Below, in pieces: positions 23,241 to 34,579 of a DNA stretch of 64,000 nucleotides (the stretch's first letter is position 1; the number at the start of each line of letters is the position of its first letter). This DNA comes from Ectobius pallidus (taxonomy: Eukaryota; Arthropoda; Insecta; Blattodea; Ectobiidae): the NCBI GenBank assembly GCA_964059195.1, contig CAXKWD010000011.1:12308451-12372450 (forward strand), in the 5' to 3' direction. The translations under genes were made by a program, and so were the position numbers. A model generated the notes under the pieces. It was not told where the DNA came from, did no database searches, and saw only the letters and a program-made list of their open reading frames with translations.

Positions 23241-24918
23241 ATCCCCTCATTGGTAAAAATGAAACTTATTAATTATATTACAAGATTTGACTGAGAAGAA
23301 ATTTGAATGTTCTAAGTGGTTAAAGTTTTGACAAAATCTGGACATTGCACGTAGCTTAGGGTCTAGGGCCTACTGTGTGTAGGACCACTGCAAATGTAAG
23401 TAGCTTGCATACACCATTTAAACCAATTTGATCGTTAATGCAAAACCTTTAGAAAAAATAAAAAAATATTTACTTCAGTGGAGGGCAAAACATATTTTTG
23501 TCCAAAAAATAAATATAAATAAATATTTTGTATGGTTAAAACGATTTTTCGTAGTGTGCTTCTTAAGTAACTCACATATTATGCAAGAAACTTCAGGATA
23601 GATATCATTCAAATTAGTCCAAATTTGTAGAAGGAGTATCGTTTTAAGTAGGCCTATCTCAATGCGAAAGGTTTCAGAATAATTGTTCGGATAATTAATT
23701 AATCGAGAAAAGAGTGATAATGTTTGCAAGTGTTAAACGCAAACAACCCCGTTCGGTGGTTTTTCCATTCTTAATTTAAAATCAAAGAACCCTTTTTGTT
23801 GGTTTTCCATTCTTAACCATGCAGCTCTGTTCTTTGGTTTTGCCATTGTTGATTTAATACCATGCGTTGTTCATTATTGATTTATTTTCCTGCGCCTTGA
23901 CACTTTTTGCTTCCTTTTTTTCTCTAATATATGAGAGATTGCAACATGCAAATTCTTCTTTCCTGTGGGGTGCAGTTCTTTAAAATGATGGTTGAGGAAA
24001 GTTGTGGAGAAGTTCTTGGCAGATAGGCATTAATGTTCTGTGGTAATTGCGACAGCCACGTATGCTCTTGTATCGTACAGGAATGCTCCATATCTTTGTA
24101 TTTTTTTTCTATCGTTGTGCACACAGAATCAGGCTAAGTGTAATTTATCTGCATGTGGAGAGTAGGCATACAGTGTGTTAGACGTCCTAATTTGGTATTC
24201 TTATATTCCTAGGTCATGCATGTTTAACCAGGTCGACAAGCCATTTCACTAATGATCATGTATAATGAGGTAGAGTTGGATAGCAAATAGAAAAGATCCC
24301 ACCATTGTAGGCTGACGACTACTGAAAATGTTGTTACAGTAGCCAGAACCCAGGGCTGGTATACTCAGAATCTATAGCTTGTCATGGTATGTGTACTTCG
24401 GTCAGCTGTTCGTATTCTTCATTTAATAAGGCACTATTTAACGCGGTTCTACTTGGAATTTGTCCGACCACTAGTTCACAGCAGACGCCAAGTTTTGATT
24501 TAGTTAGGTAAAATTAACCCACGAACACAACTCGGTTTTAGGTTCAGGGGCGAAGGTGTGAGTAGAATAAGACAAATATTAAGAGGAGGGTTAGCCTCTG
24601 CTGCTTATCCTCCAGCGCGAAAAGTGGATAGGCGCAGGGGTGGAGAGTGGGACTGACGAAGCCAGTTATGCATTCCCTTACAAACATAAACCACTGGGCG
24701 TTATATCGGAAAGATTCCATGCACTCTATTGTACTTCTCTGAAACAGTGAACTGTTATGCATTCATAATGTAAATTTTCAAACAAAATGTATAATTTAGA
24801 TTAATATTAGAAGAGAAAACATATATTGTTAATCTTCTTTATATAATTAGTTGTTTTATTCACGTTTCGGAAGCGTATAAGTAAACACAGTCTTAAGTAC
24901 TATGTCATATGAATTAAA
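23241..24918. other. Unassigned sequence
   Basis: Open frames on the minus strand (23475-23729, 23924-24124, 24544-24762) show no known motif. No repeat structure was recognised. Confidence 0.35.
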
Positions 24919-25532
24919 CGGGGTTAGGATTTTTAGGTGCGCACCTTTTTTTCATATGGAAAATAGGCTAAGGGAAATGTGAAAGTAACAACAGTGTGAA
25001 ATATTGTTCCTAATTCAGAATGGAGGCAATTTTCTAGCACCCTTTCCCCCTTTTTAGGGTCTTTATCTCTTTTTTCCTCCACTATGCCAGTAATCTCCTT
25101 TTCCCCTTCTTTGTATTTTACTGCAGCTTTTTAATAATCTGTTAAAGCGCATTTCATCATTTATAGCCAATGACTTTTGAGTTTCATTGCTTTTTTATTA
25201 CATGTTTATCTTGGTTCCGTTCCACTGTTCAAGGTCTTAAGTAACTTTCAACGAACTTTTCATCAGCTTGCAGAGAACGTGGGAATAGTGAATTCTGTGT
25301 GTTTTCAGAAAATGCAAGACATAAAGAAAACCTGCATGAATGAATAATAATTACTAAATACTCCATTTTTCTTTTTAATCTTACTGGAATTGGTCAAAAA
25401 CCTGCTATTTGTGAATGTTAGTTTGTTCCGTAACGAATTGACTAGCACATTTCCCCACTATTTTGCTTTATTTTTAGCACCTTTTCCCTTCTTTCTTCCA
25501 TATGGAAATTGCACCTAAAATCTCTAACCCTG
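24919..25532. mobile_element. hAT-like element, nested target
   Basis: Imperfect terminal inverted repeats: CGGGGTTAGGATTTTTAGGTGC on the left, GCACCTAAAATCTCTAACCCTG on the right. The left flank GAATTAAA matches the right GTAATAAG at only 5 of 8, so the duplication is weak. A second hAT-like element has inserted directly at its right edge. No transposase frame. Confidence 0.6.
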
Positions 25533-25540
25533 GTAATAAG

Positions 25541-26147
25541 CAGGGTCCAGATTTTGATGACCTAAATTACCTAAAAATGAGCTATAAAATGACTGCAAAT
25601 ATGCAAAATGATCCAAAAAAGTAAAGAAAATACCCAAAATTGTTTGTGAAAGTACTAGTTCATTCATCAAATTTGTGTCTGTTCTACATTATTAAATGTT
25701 GTTGACCCAATTATAAGCTTGTTGTTAGTAATTACATACGGTTGAATGCAAACATCAAACACCGTTTGTCTATTTTCAGACTAAAATTATACCAGAATTT
25801 ATTTATCTATGGTTATTTAGAGTACCGATAATATGCAATGTAAGTAAATGCACAAAACTGTAGAATATATAATGCAGAAAGCAACACAAAATGAGAAAAT
25901 AATGATTTTAAATTTAAAAACCCTAATAATATGAATCGAAGACCGTAAAATGGCCAAAAAAGGACCAAATAATGATATTATATGTTTTAAATTACCTACA
26001 AATAAAAAGTGGGGTAAATGACCAAAAGTTGACCCTAAACATGACAATTTTTATAATCTAGGAACCATGATCAGAATATCTGCACAAATAGGCAACGTCC
26101 ATGTTGTACTAGTTAAATTATGACATGTCATCGAAATCCGGGCCCTG
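25541..26147. mobile_element. Non-autonomous hAT-like element, family 2 copy A
   Basis: Ends CAGGGTCCAGATTTTGATGAC and GTCATCGAAATCCGGGCCCTG, flanked by a perfect 8-bp duplication GTAATAAG (25533-25540, 26148-26155). The interior is AT-rich with repeated GACCTAAA/AAAATGACC words. A 5' part of the same family is at 50778-50920, and 29393-30078 is a relative with very similar ends. Confidence 0.88.
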
Positions 26148-26373
26148 GTAATAAGTAACTTTTTAGATAGCTTTCGCTACGCCTCGCCAAAAGTGAGGAC
26201 GAAGTCTACGTATCGTCGGAAATAATATTTGGACCTCATGCAATGGTAAACCCTGACATACCTTGTTGGATGGGGTTTTTACTTTTGTATATTTGAGGCT
26301 TTGAAATTATATTTTAGCTGAAGCCTCGTGTCCAAATCCTGGTAGATGAACCGAATCCCTGGCATGTAGATTT

Positions 26374-26609
26374 CAGCTAAAATGTGAGAAATCCACCTTA
26401 TACTCCCGTTAATATAGTAGATATGAGTTCAACCTGAGAAGTCTAGACCTGGGAAAGAATAAGATAATCAGGTAATTTTTAATGTCGGTCTCTAAAATAT
26501 TATTTTGTAAACAAATTACCTTATTCTTTCCTAGGCATATACTTCTCAGGTTGAACTCAAATCTACTATAATAACGGGAGTATAAGGTGGATTTTTTACA
26601 TTTTAGCTG
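26374..26609. mobile_element. Short palindromic element, family IR-1 copy B
   Basis: Arms of about 100 bp: CAGCTAAAATGTGAGAAATCC...AACCTGAGAAGT...GGGAAAGAATAAG against the inverted copy ending CATTTTAGCTG at 26609. The spacer is about 25-40 bp. On the right it runs into ATCCCCTCGTTGG, as at 23241, linking it to the 22.6-kb element. Confidence 0.65.
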
Positions 26610-26855
26610 ATATTATCCCCTCGTTGGCGAAATTGAATTCCATTAATATAGATTTCAATCTATGAGATGTTTAGATTCTAACAATAAACTTAACGATCTA
26701 ATCCCTGAAAAGCCGATCATCCTGGTATTTTGTTCTTACTTTAATTGTTTTACCGCTTAAACTGTTTCTCCGTCTTAAGGATGAAGAAACTCGTAAGACA
26801 GGTATCTAATAAACCCCTACATATCCGCTGGATTCGCTGCATGTGTGTGATATTA

Positions 26856-27523
26856 CGAGCAAGAATCAAATGAAAACCATTTAATTTTCCCCACTATTTT
26901 ACTGCAGGAAAAATGTTTCCTTGTACATTATTTTTCTACTTAGTCCCCTCCTACTTCAACGCATATAAGCCATCGGATAGGAAGTGCTTCGATACCGCGC
27001 GAGAAAAATTATTTTGGTTGATGCTGTAGCCACTCGTGCACCGTCGATTGGACGTCTTCATCAGACTTGTACTTCTGCCCCCCAAGGTGCTCCTTTAATG
27101 GGCGTAACATGCGGAAATCTGATAGTGCCAAAGTGAAGGAGATTGCTGTGTGCAGGTGTTTTGCTTCAACATGATAACGCCCGTCCTCATGCTCCTCGTG
27201 CAACAATGAAAACCGTCGACGATATCCGCCATAATCGCCAGATTTGGGACCATCAGATTTCCACATCTTTGGTTAATTAAAGGATCGCCTTGGAGGGCAG
27301 AAGTTCAAGTCTGATGAAGGCGTCCAATCGGCGGTGCACGAGTGGCTACAGCGTCAACCAAAAGGATTTTTCTCACGTGGAATCGAAGCACTTCTTATCC
27401 AATGGCTTAAGTTGCGTTGAACTAGGAGGGGACTATGTAGAAAAGTAATGTACAAGCAAACATTCTTCCTGCAGTAAAATAGTGGGAAAAAATTAATTGC
27501 AGTTTTCATTTGATTCTCTTTCG
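26856..27523. mobile_element. Palindromic mariner derivative, copy 1
   Basis: TA on both sides (26854-26855, 27524-27525) and ends CGAGCAAGAATCAAATGAAA / TTTCATTTGATTCTCTTTCG. The left arm is mariner 3' sequence on the minus strand (LKEHLGGQKYKSDEDVQ, VHEWLQHQPK); the right arm is the same region on the plus strand (FKSDEGVQ, VHEWLQRQPKGFFSRGIEA). The central spacer encodes the mariner block LLQHDNARPHA with a disrupting stop. The catalytic first Asp region is absent. It matches 52403-53097, including the junction between arms. Confidence 0.85.
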
Positions 27524-27595
27524 TATGACAGAACGGTAATCTATATATGAAAATAAACAGCATATACAGTCAAATGTCATTGCAATGCTTTTTTG

Positions 27596-27652
27596 GAGTT
27601 TTGTTTGTTTTTTTTTGTTTGTTTTTTTGTTTTGTTTTTTTGTTTTGTTTAA
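27596..27652 (+). repeat. T/G low-complexity tract
   Basis: Runs of T interrupted by single G residues (TTTG-like units). Probably a degenerate simple repeat. Confidence 0.7.
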
Positions 27653-27802
27653 CTGAAGTTTCATTAAATCGGCCAGTTACTAGGTTATGTAATTAGATCA
27701 CAAAAACCAACCCGCAGGGGGACATAGGAGACAAGTCTGTGTTTTTGTTTGCTCATAGCCTCATATGATTCCAGTGTTGGCTGTCTAGGAACGTTATTTG
27801 CA

Positions 27803-28403
27803 TCATTTAGAACATTGGTTTCCAACCCGTAGAAGTCTGCGGACCACTCAGTTTGAAATTGAATCGTGTACCGACCACCCCCCACTCCCTTCATACCCCC
27901 TATCAGTTGGTTCCTCATAACCAAATTCAAAGGTGATTAAGTAAAACAGTATTTACAACACATTATTTATTATAACTATTAATTTATCAGTGTGACTTTT
28001 GCGCACGAATTTGACAAACTGAGGAATTCTTCTTTAGAGCTAATCTAAAATCACTGCTTGTACCTAGATGTATTCTTTATTTGTTTTTATTCAACAATAA
28101 AATCGAGAATGCCTGCTCACACAAAATGTAATATAACTCAGATCGAGCCCTGCGTCTTTCTGGTTGTATAATGTTGGCGAGAGTACACATTAAAACATAC
28201 TAGGAAGTTATTGTAATTATTTTATATCATATTCTAATAATTACTATTTTAAAGATATTTTAATTCAACAGCTGACAGTAATCGCCATGTATATATTCAC
28301 AGCACATCTATATCAAAATCCCCATTTGTTGGTTTTGTGCTGCCGGACCCTCCTGTGGACCACTCTCGCGGACCTCCTGAGGCCCGTGGGCCACCGGCGG
28401 GAA
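27803..28403. mobile_element. hAT-like fragment (Charlie-type ends)
   Basis: The left side reads TTGGTTTCCAACCCGTAGAAGTCTGCGGACC, and the right, on the minus strand, TTTGGTTCCCGCCGGTGGCCC...GGTCCGCG. These resemble the hAT terminal word GGTTCCCAACC followed by GGTCCGCGG. No clear 8-bp duplication, so the boundaries are approximate. A short similar end occurs at 46812-46860. Short minus-strand frames inside carry no transposase motif. Confidence 0.55.
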
Positions 28404-28410
28404 CCAAAGA

Positions 28411-29384
28411 TTTGAAAGAACCAGTTGCCAAGTATTCAGTGGCGTAGCCAGAATGTAATTTCAGAGAGGATCGAAAGGGCCGGCGGTTTTGTTGGCTCAT
28501 CCCCGGAAAACTTTTAAGTATTTAACTATTTCAGCACTGAAAAACTAGTTAAAAATTTGTTTACTATACTCGAAGACATGCTTAAACATGAATTCGTTAC
28601 ATAAGTTATAACACTTATTACTATTTATAAGAAAAGTTAAATTTCACATGGAACTGTGGAAATAATAAGCCTGCATATACAAGTTCAGTATTTTATTATT
28701 AAATACAATTTTTAAATAATTATTTGACAAAATAGAGCTAAAGTAACGTAAATAGAATTTTAAGTTTTGATTTCAGAGATGGTCCGGACCCCTGGACCTA
28801 ACGGTATCTTAACGGTATCCATTACGATACATATTTCCAGATGGCGTGCGACCGATTATTATCAACCTTGAAATGAAACTGTGTAATAAGCAACCTGTAT
28901 TTAAAATGAAATCAATTCTGTCTATGTTAATTTTAATGTTACACTATTATGGATTTCACTCTTGTTTCGTGCATATTGAGCAGGTCAGGAAACAAGATAA
29001 AGCCGGGAGAGTAGCTTATGTGCCTTATCAGTAGTGGGTTCTCAGATTTAGAACGAAAAAATGAATTATTTCCTATGTAGGCCTTTACAATTTATTTTTA
29101 AAATTGCTAGACCATTTTTGCAGAAATGAGATGGTTTGAGATTTGATTAAACAACATTACTGTATAATTAATGTCCCAGTTAGGCCATGGAATTTTAATT
29201 TCTTAGAAATAAAGAAATTTCAACCAGACAAAAGATTTGAAATAACTGAAGGGAACGTGAGTGTCTCAAGTGGTAGCGATACTCACTGTCGCAAAGTGGG
29301 TTCTTGTCACGTGGAAATGTGTCACGTGGGATCGTGACCAAACTCTCTGTCATGATTTTTTATTCCTTCTAGAGCTTTCCCTCA
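28411..29384. other. Unassigned sequence
   Basis: AGTGGCGTAGCCAGAAT at about 28438 is a word often met at insect transposon ends, but no partner was found. Nothing else supported. Confidence 0.35.
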
Positions 29385-29392
29385 GTCATAAG

Positions 29393-30078
29393 CAGGGCCC
29401 GGATTCTGATGACCTAAAATTGTTTGAAAAATTACTTATAAAATGACCCTAATAATAGTAATATTTAATAATTATTAATAATAATTAAATAATTAATAAT
29501 TTTAAATAATTAATAACAATTATAATATTAATAATTATAATTAATAATTATAATAATTAATAATTAGTAATAATAATAATTATTATTATAATAATTAATA
29601 GTTATAAAGAATGACCTAAAACTGATATTTTATTTATAAAAGAATTATTATTGTAGTACACACAAAGTTATAGACTAATTTGTACATAATTGTAAAAACT
29701 GCAAATGCAGGAAGGATGTTGTAGGTCTAAAAACTTGGTTCTTTCTTCTTGATTAGAGCATCTGAGAAGAAAAGTAAGAAAATTGATTTTATAGTAGATC
29801 CTACAAAATGTTGCATTATAGTAACCTATTAATTTATTTACGTATTTATATGCATGGAAATGAATAAATAAGGAAGCAAATGTCACGAAAATGACTAAAT
29901 AATGACGTAAAATTGAAATAAATGCCCTAAAAATATAAAATTGCATAAAATGACAAAAAAAGACCTAATAAAAATGCATTTCTCTAATCTAGAGGCCATG
30001 ATTAGGATTAATCTACAAGTTAGCAATGTCTATGAAGCATCAATAAGAAGATGACATCTCATCAGATTCCGGGCCCTG
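29393..30078. mobile_element. Non-autonomous hAT-like element, family 2 copy B
   Basis: Ends CAGGGCCCGGATTCTGATGAC and CATCAGATTCCGGGCCCTG with a perfect 8-bp duplication GTCATAAG (29385-29392, 30079-30086). The interior includes a 150-bp AT-only stretch of AAT/ATT repeats (29449-29620). No transposase. Confidence 0.88.
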
Positions 30079-30556
30079 GTCATAAGGAAAATATTGGGTA
30101 ATTCCTTTGACTTCGGTACTTCGTATTCATCCGGTGGCACCTCATTCTTACTACCGTATTCATTCACTTTGCGGAAGGCTGAGGAGAACCAGGTCACTCA
30201 TACGCCCAACTTCCTACAATGATAAGAACAAAGGTTACCGAAAGCCGAACAAATTTTCCTGGACTGCGTTGACAAATTATGGAGAGGAACATATGTATAC
30301 AACACTAGGATTTAGTATTGACCATAAACATATTGTTAGCCTAAATTTTTGCTCCAACTTACAACAGATGTAGACTATTTAGATTTAAATCTTAGCCCTT
30401 TGTGGGATGGTTATCAACCTGTGCAGCACTGACCCAGCTGGGTGTCCGTGAAATCATTCAGATAGGCCCGTGAATAATGATTTAATTTACAATTTTCTTT
30501 GTGTTTCGTAATTTCTCGCAACACAACTTTTTTCGTAACTTTTGCCAGGAAGGTAC

Positions 30557-31300
30557 GAGTAAGCACCATTAGGTGGCCGCTGGTACACCACACTGGCCTT
30601 GTCACTTCCTTACCTAGCACCATTACTACCATTGGTTTACTGCTGACATATTCCACAAGTGTTCTAAATTCCGTACCAAGTACCATTAGTTTACCGCTGG
30701 CACATTACATTTATGCTGTAAATTCTGTACAAAGTTCTATTAGTTTACCTCGGCCCTTTTTCATAGAACTTGCTATAATATTAGTGAATAATATTAGAAC
30801 TCATATTACGAGTATTATTTATTAGTTAACAAAAACTTGTTTCATAGAGATATGAACACTACTAATAAAATATCTTCACTAATATTATTAGTTCATTAGT
30901 CAGCTGATTGATTTGGAGGTTATGTCTGGATTGTTGTTTGTGTTTTTTCCTTCTTATTCTTTTTCAGTGCTACTTCAAAGCATCACGGTCTACATATATC
31001 TATCTCATAAATGTAATAAATATCATTGATTACATAACTACTTTCATCTATTACCTTCACGTTATTGTATGCCTATGTTACTTTTCTGTTTGCTAATAAT
31101 TTAGAGTCATGAACTTATAACTAATATTATTAGAAAATATTCTTATGAAACAGAAGACTAATAATAATAACTAATATATTATGCATTTGCTAATAATGTG
31201 AGTGTAAAAGTTCTATGAAACAGGGTCCTGGCATGCTACACTGGCGCTGTAGATTTCGTATATGTACCATTAGTTTACAGCTGGCACACTGGCTCTGTAA
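30557..31300 (+). repeat. Minisatellite split by an insertion
   Basis: Degenerate units of about 55 bp share ACCATTAGTTTAC(C/A)GCTGGCACA and GTAAATTC(T/C)GTAC at about 30568, 30620, 30680, 30735 and, beyond the inserted element, at 31230-31300. The array is interrupted at about 30751-31226. Confidence 0.65.
30751..31226. mobile_element. MITE-like element inside the minisatellite
   Basis: Ends are inverted: CCCTTTTTCATAGAACTTG (left) against AAAAGTTCTATGAAACAGGG (right). The interior contains many CTAATAATATTAG-like words and further TTTCATAGA/TATGAAACA repeats. A 3-bp CCT duplication is possible but uncertain. The open frame at 30908-31096 has no domain. Confidence 0.6.
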
Positions 31301-31800
31301 AACGCTTAATTAGAAGGATGATTTTGATTTCATTTCAACCCTCTTTTAACCCTCATCTTCTCTTTTTTATTAAATAAAGTCACAATAATTGGCATATTAA
31401 CTTTTGATATTCCTTCGGCTGTTTCGTTGCCTGCCCAGGTTAAAAACTTGCTTTCTCGGTGTTCGTAGTTTTCCAGGTTAGTGTAGCCTAAATACGGATC
31501 GATTTCTGAAATCGTGTTCCTAATGGAAATAATATCATTTGTCATTTGTATCCACATTTTGAGCGCTCGTGTTTGTGAAGAAAAGGCTAAAGTGCAGGAA
31601 ATCAGATAACATATATGACTGAAGCTTTGAACCAAATCTCGCTTCAAGTAATTTAAATGTATTCGTGATAATGTTTTTGTTAAATATTACACGATAATAT
31701 GTTTTAGAAAAAAATAGTTCGTTAGTGAAATTTATATTTTATGCGTAGGCCTAAGATTTTATTTTTCGTGAGGTATATTGTTTTCAAGGGTATATTATAT
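31301..31800. other. Unassigned sequence
   Basis: A minus-strand frame (31330-31647, 105 codons) has ordinary composition but no motif or splice context; it is not called as a gene. Confidence 0.35.
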
Positions 31801-32730
31801 CAGCTATAGCTCTGTATAACGATGAACCCGCATATAACAATATTTATGTTTGGTCCCGGCGAATTTCCTATCTTATTAATGCTAAATGTAACTCTCTATA
31901 ACGATGTAGCTATTTTAGAAACCCCCTTTTATAGCGATATTTGGAGGTTGAATTGTTACTGCAAAACCAGTAGCTTAGCCCTGTGGATGGTAGCTGGTAT
32001 CAGATCAGTATCCTTCCCAGCCATCAATATTGTTTTCTGGGTGCCTATCTGTTACATTTTTTTAGAAATTCCAGAAAAGAAAGATTCATGAGGGGCAGAA
32101 AATAGGATCACCGAGGGTAAAATAATCCCTTATGTGTGCAAAACATACTGCGAGTTAGGTTGTTACTTGAATATATACATAATTTGCAATTAAAACACAA
32201 TATGGAGCAACTGTTGTAGTTAGGCTTAGCTATGTGTTGAATTTGCCTGTCTTTCTCTTTTCTCTTCCCACCAACGGCGAGTTTGAAATGTCAGACACGT
32301 GGCTAAAGTCTGGCTGTTCTAAGAAGGAACCCTGAAGTAAACAAAAGCCAGTACATCTGTCTCACTCGAGCACATTACTCGTATGACTTAAGAGTGAGAC
32401 AGACATACTGGTTTTTGTTTACTTCAGGTTTCCTTCTTAGCTCATCTCGGATATAGGCTCAAAGCGGGGCATGATCAGTGTAGTTAAACCTTTCTGAACA
32501 GTAATTTTTTTAGTGTGAGGGTGTAAAGTAGCTACGGTTACAATTCAACGGAAGTGAATAAGTTAAGTAGCAAAATTAGCGTTCTACTTCTTCGTTCCTT
32601 GAATATCCTGTAGGCCTATATTACACAGTTTTCTGCAGGCAGTCTTTCTAGTATGTGGTAAATCACTCCCCCTCAATATAACAATACAAACTGCTAGGGC
32701 CCAAAATATCGTTATATAGAGATTTGACTG
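31801..32730. mobile_element. pogo/Tigger-like element (Tc1-mariner group)
   Basis: The right end on the minus strand reads CAGTCAAATCTCTATATAACGA then TTTTGGGCCC; the left end reads CAGCTATAGCTCTGTATAACGA then TTTGGTCCC, a decayed inverted copy. TA follows the right end. Such CAGT...ends are typical of pogo/Tigger. The only long frame (31822-32091) is not a transposase. It carries a hairpin insertion at 32319-32440. Confidence 0.6.
32319..32440. mobile_element. Near-perfect hairpin (MITE-like)
   Basis: Two 48-bp arms: CTAAGAAGGAACCCTGAAGT...TCTGTCTCACT and its inverted copy ending CTTCCTTCTTAG-like CCTTCTTAG at 32440. The spacer is about 26 bp. It sits within the pogo-like element. Confidence 0.75.
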
Positions 32731-32757
32731 TACATTAGACCAAATACCGATAATTAC

Positions 32758-33388
32758 TAGGGTTCGGATGTTTATGACATGTCATATTTTTATCCTGACC
32801 TCCGTTCTCACCACAAACAAAAAATTAAACAAGAATTGCACCCTTGTTGTCCTAATCGGACTTTTTATTTTGCATATAAAGTCATATTTTGGGCTTTGTG
32901 GTCTTGGCCACATTTGTAATTTAATGTCATATTTCTGTTATAAATTCGGTAAAAAAGCACAGTTATACAGTGTATGTACTACATGGTCGAGTTAAATTTG
33001 AAATTTATCTCATTAATTTAATATTTATGCCAAATTAATAGGTAACTTAAATTTTAAAATTAATGCAATTGTTCACATTTTATAGGGACACGCAAGGTCT
33101 ACAAAATAAGATTATTTGAAGCTGATGAAGAGAGCAAACAGGAGAAAATTCTTTAAAAATTGAAGTTCATTACAAATAACCAAAATTGTTAAAAAAAAAA
33201 GATCGATTGAATTCATGTGATGTAAGAATTTAGTGTCTTTAAACGTTTTAAAGTGGAATATTTATATTTTGGAAGTATGTTATTTTATCAGGTCATATTT
33301 AGGATTTTTGGGTCATATTTCGTCATTTTTAAGGACATATTTTCAGTCGTATTTTCCACTTTTTTGGATCATAAACATCCGAACCCTA
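32758..33388. mobile_element. Non-autonomous hAT-like element, family 3 copy A
   Basis: Ends TAGGGTTCGGATGTTTATGAC and GATCATAAACATCCGAACCCTA; flanks ATAATTAC and GTAATTAC match 7 of 8. The first internal word GACATGTCATATTTTT is shared with 40798-41259, so the two belong together. Frames inside (33233-33480) are not transposase-like. It lies 27 bp right of the pogo-like element. Confidence 0.85.
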
Positions 33389-33396
33389 GTAATTAC

Positions 33397-34094
33397 AATT
33401 GTGAGAATAAAGAAATGGGGGCCCTCCGAAAACAAAATAAATATCTGAAGGGATCCGTGAGACCTAAAACATTGGGTTAAGTAAATATTCTCATTTTTCC
33501 TCTGATGGAAGGAAATCGAGCACTACAGCCTATTAGGTAGGATCCATCATGTCTAAGAAGCAGTTCACCTCTTTCCATTGCTTGAAAGGTTAGAAAGTGT
33601 TCCACTGTGCCACTAGCAAACTTGTTCCCGCCCAGTCGCCTTTCTTTACAAATCTTTACAATGAACTATGACGTGATTACGCTTTGTTTCTTCCTTTCAT
33701 TTTCTTATAAATTAAATTGCAAATACATCTTTACTTTCGCCTTGTACATTGTAAAATGGAAAGTTGTATTAGATATTTCGTTAAAAAGTCAAATGGAGGA
33801 TTTTGATGAATAAGCATGACTTGTATTGCAGAATCAGAAAAGATTCTGTATTTCTTGTGCGCACAGCCAGAACTCTTAAAACTAAACGAATTTCTATTAT
33901 ATGATTTTAATATCATTTTAGAAATCGAATCTCAGATACTCATCTAATAATTCCGCTGATAGATTAAATAGTTAATAAAACATTGTGGAACCGGAATTGA
34001 AATACAATTTCGCATTTCTCTCCACTGGTTGGTTGGGATATGGTCAGCTTAGGTCTGTAACAGCGTGAGTTCTTTGACAATTATGCACACATAC
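33397..34094. other. Unassigned sequence
   Basis: No recognised gene or repeat. Confidence 0.35.
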
Positions 34095-34259
34095 ATGTCA
34101 ATCTGCCAGTGAACAGAATGAAAACACATTATTAAAAAAACATAACTTGTTTGGAAATTGAAATAATATAGATGTACATTGATTAAAATCACCGGGATCG
34201 AACCCGCTACCTTGGGCTCAGAAAACCAGAGCCATGCAAACTGTTCCACCCAGGCTGAC
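34095..34259 (-). mobile_element. tRNA-like SINE fragment joined to an interspersed repeat
   Basis: On the minus strand, 34259-34190 reads AGCCTGGGTGGAACAGTTTGC (A-box-like) and GGGTTCGATCCCGG (B-box), a tRNA-derived SINE head. It is followed (34185-34095) by AATCAATGTACATCTATATT...AAACAAGTTATG...CATTCTGTTCACTGGCAGA, which also occurs without the tRNA-like head at 34905-34970, 35370-35455 and 54690-54770. The head may have inserted into that repeat, or be its 5' end. Confidence 0.6.
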
Positions 34260-34579
34260 TTTTCTCTTCACAAAATGGGTTTCATGGTATATTCAGAACC
34301 TTGTGTTGACATATCACTTGAGTACAATATTAGTTGTTCCGGAATATAATCTTACTACACAGACATTTTCATTTTAAGCATGTTGGTTGAAAGGGATCTA
34401 TAATAATGGTCTAATTGTTATTTTCAAGTTTCGGATGTCGGTCATTTTTTTCAGACTGTCCATGAAATAGGAAAGTAAATTTGTTGCCAGTGTGTATTTT
34501 ACCTCAGTAATTGCTGTTGTTTTGAATCTCAATTGGAGCATATCACGTACGTGGGGATCAATGTAAAAAGAAGCAGCTT

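Noticed and set aside
34185..34259. Genuine tRNA gene on the minus strand
   Set aside because: Boxes are present but the cloverleaf is not convincing, and it is joined to an interspersed repeat.
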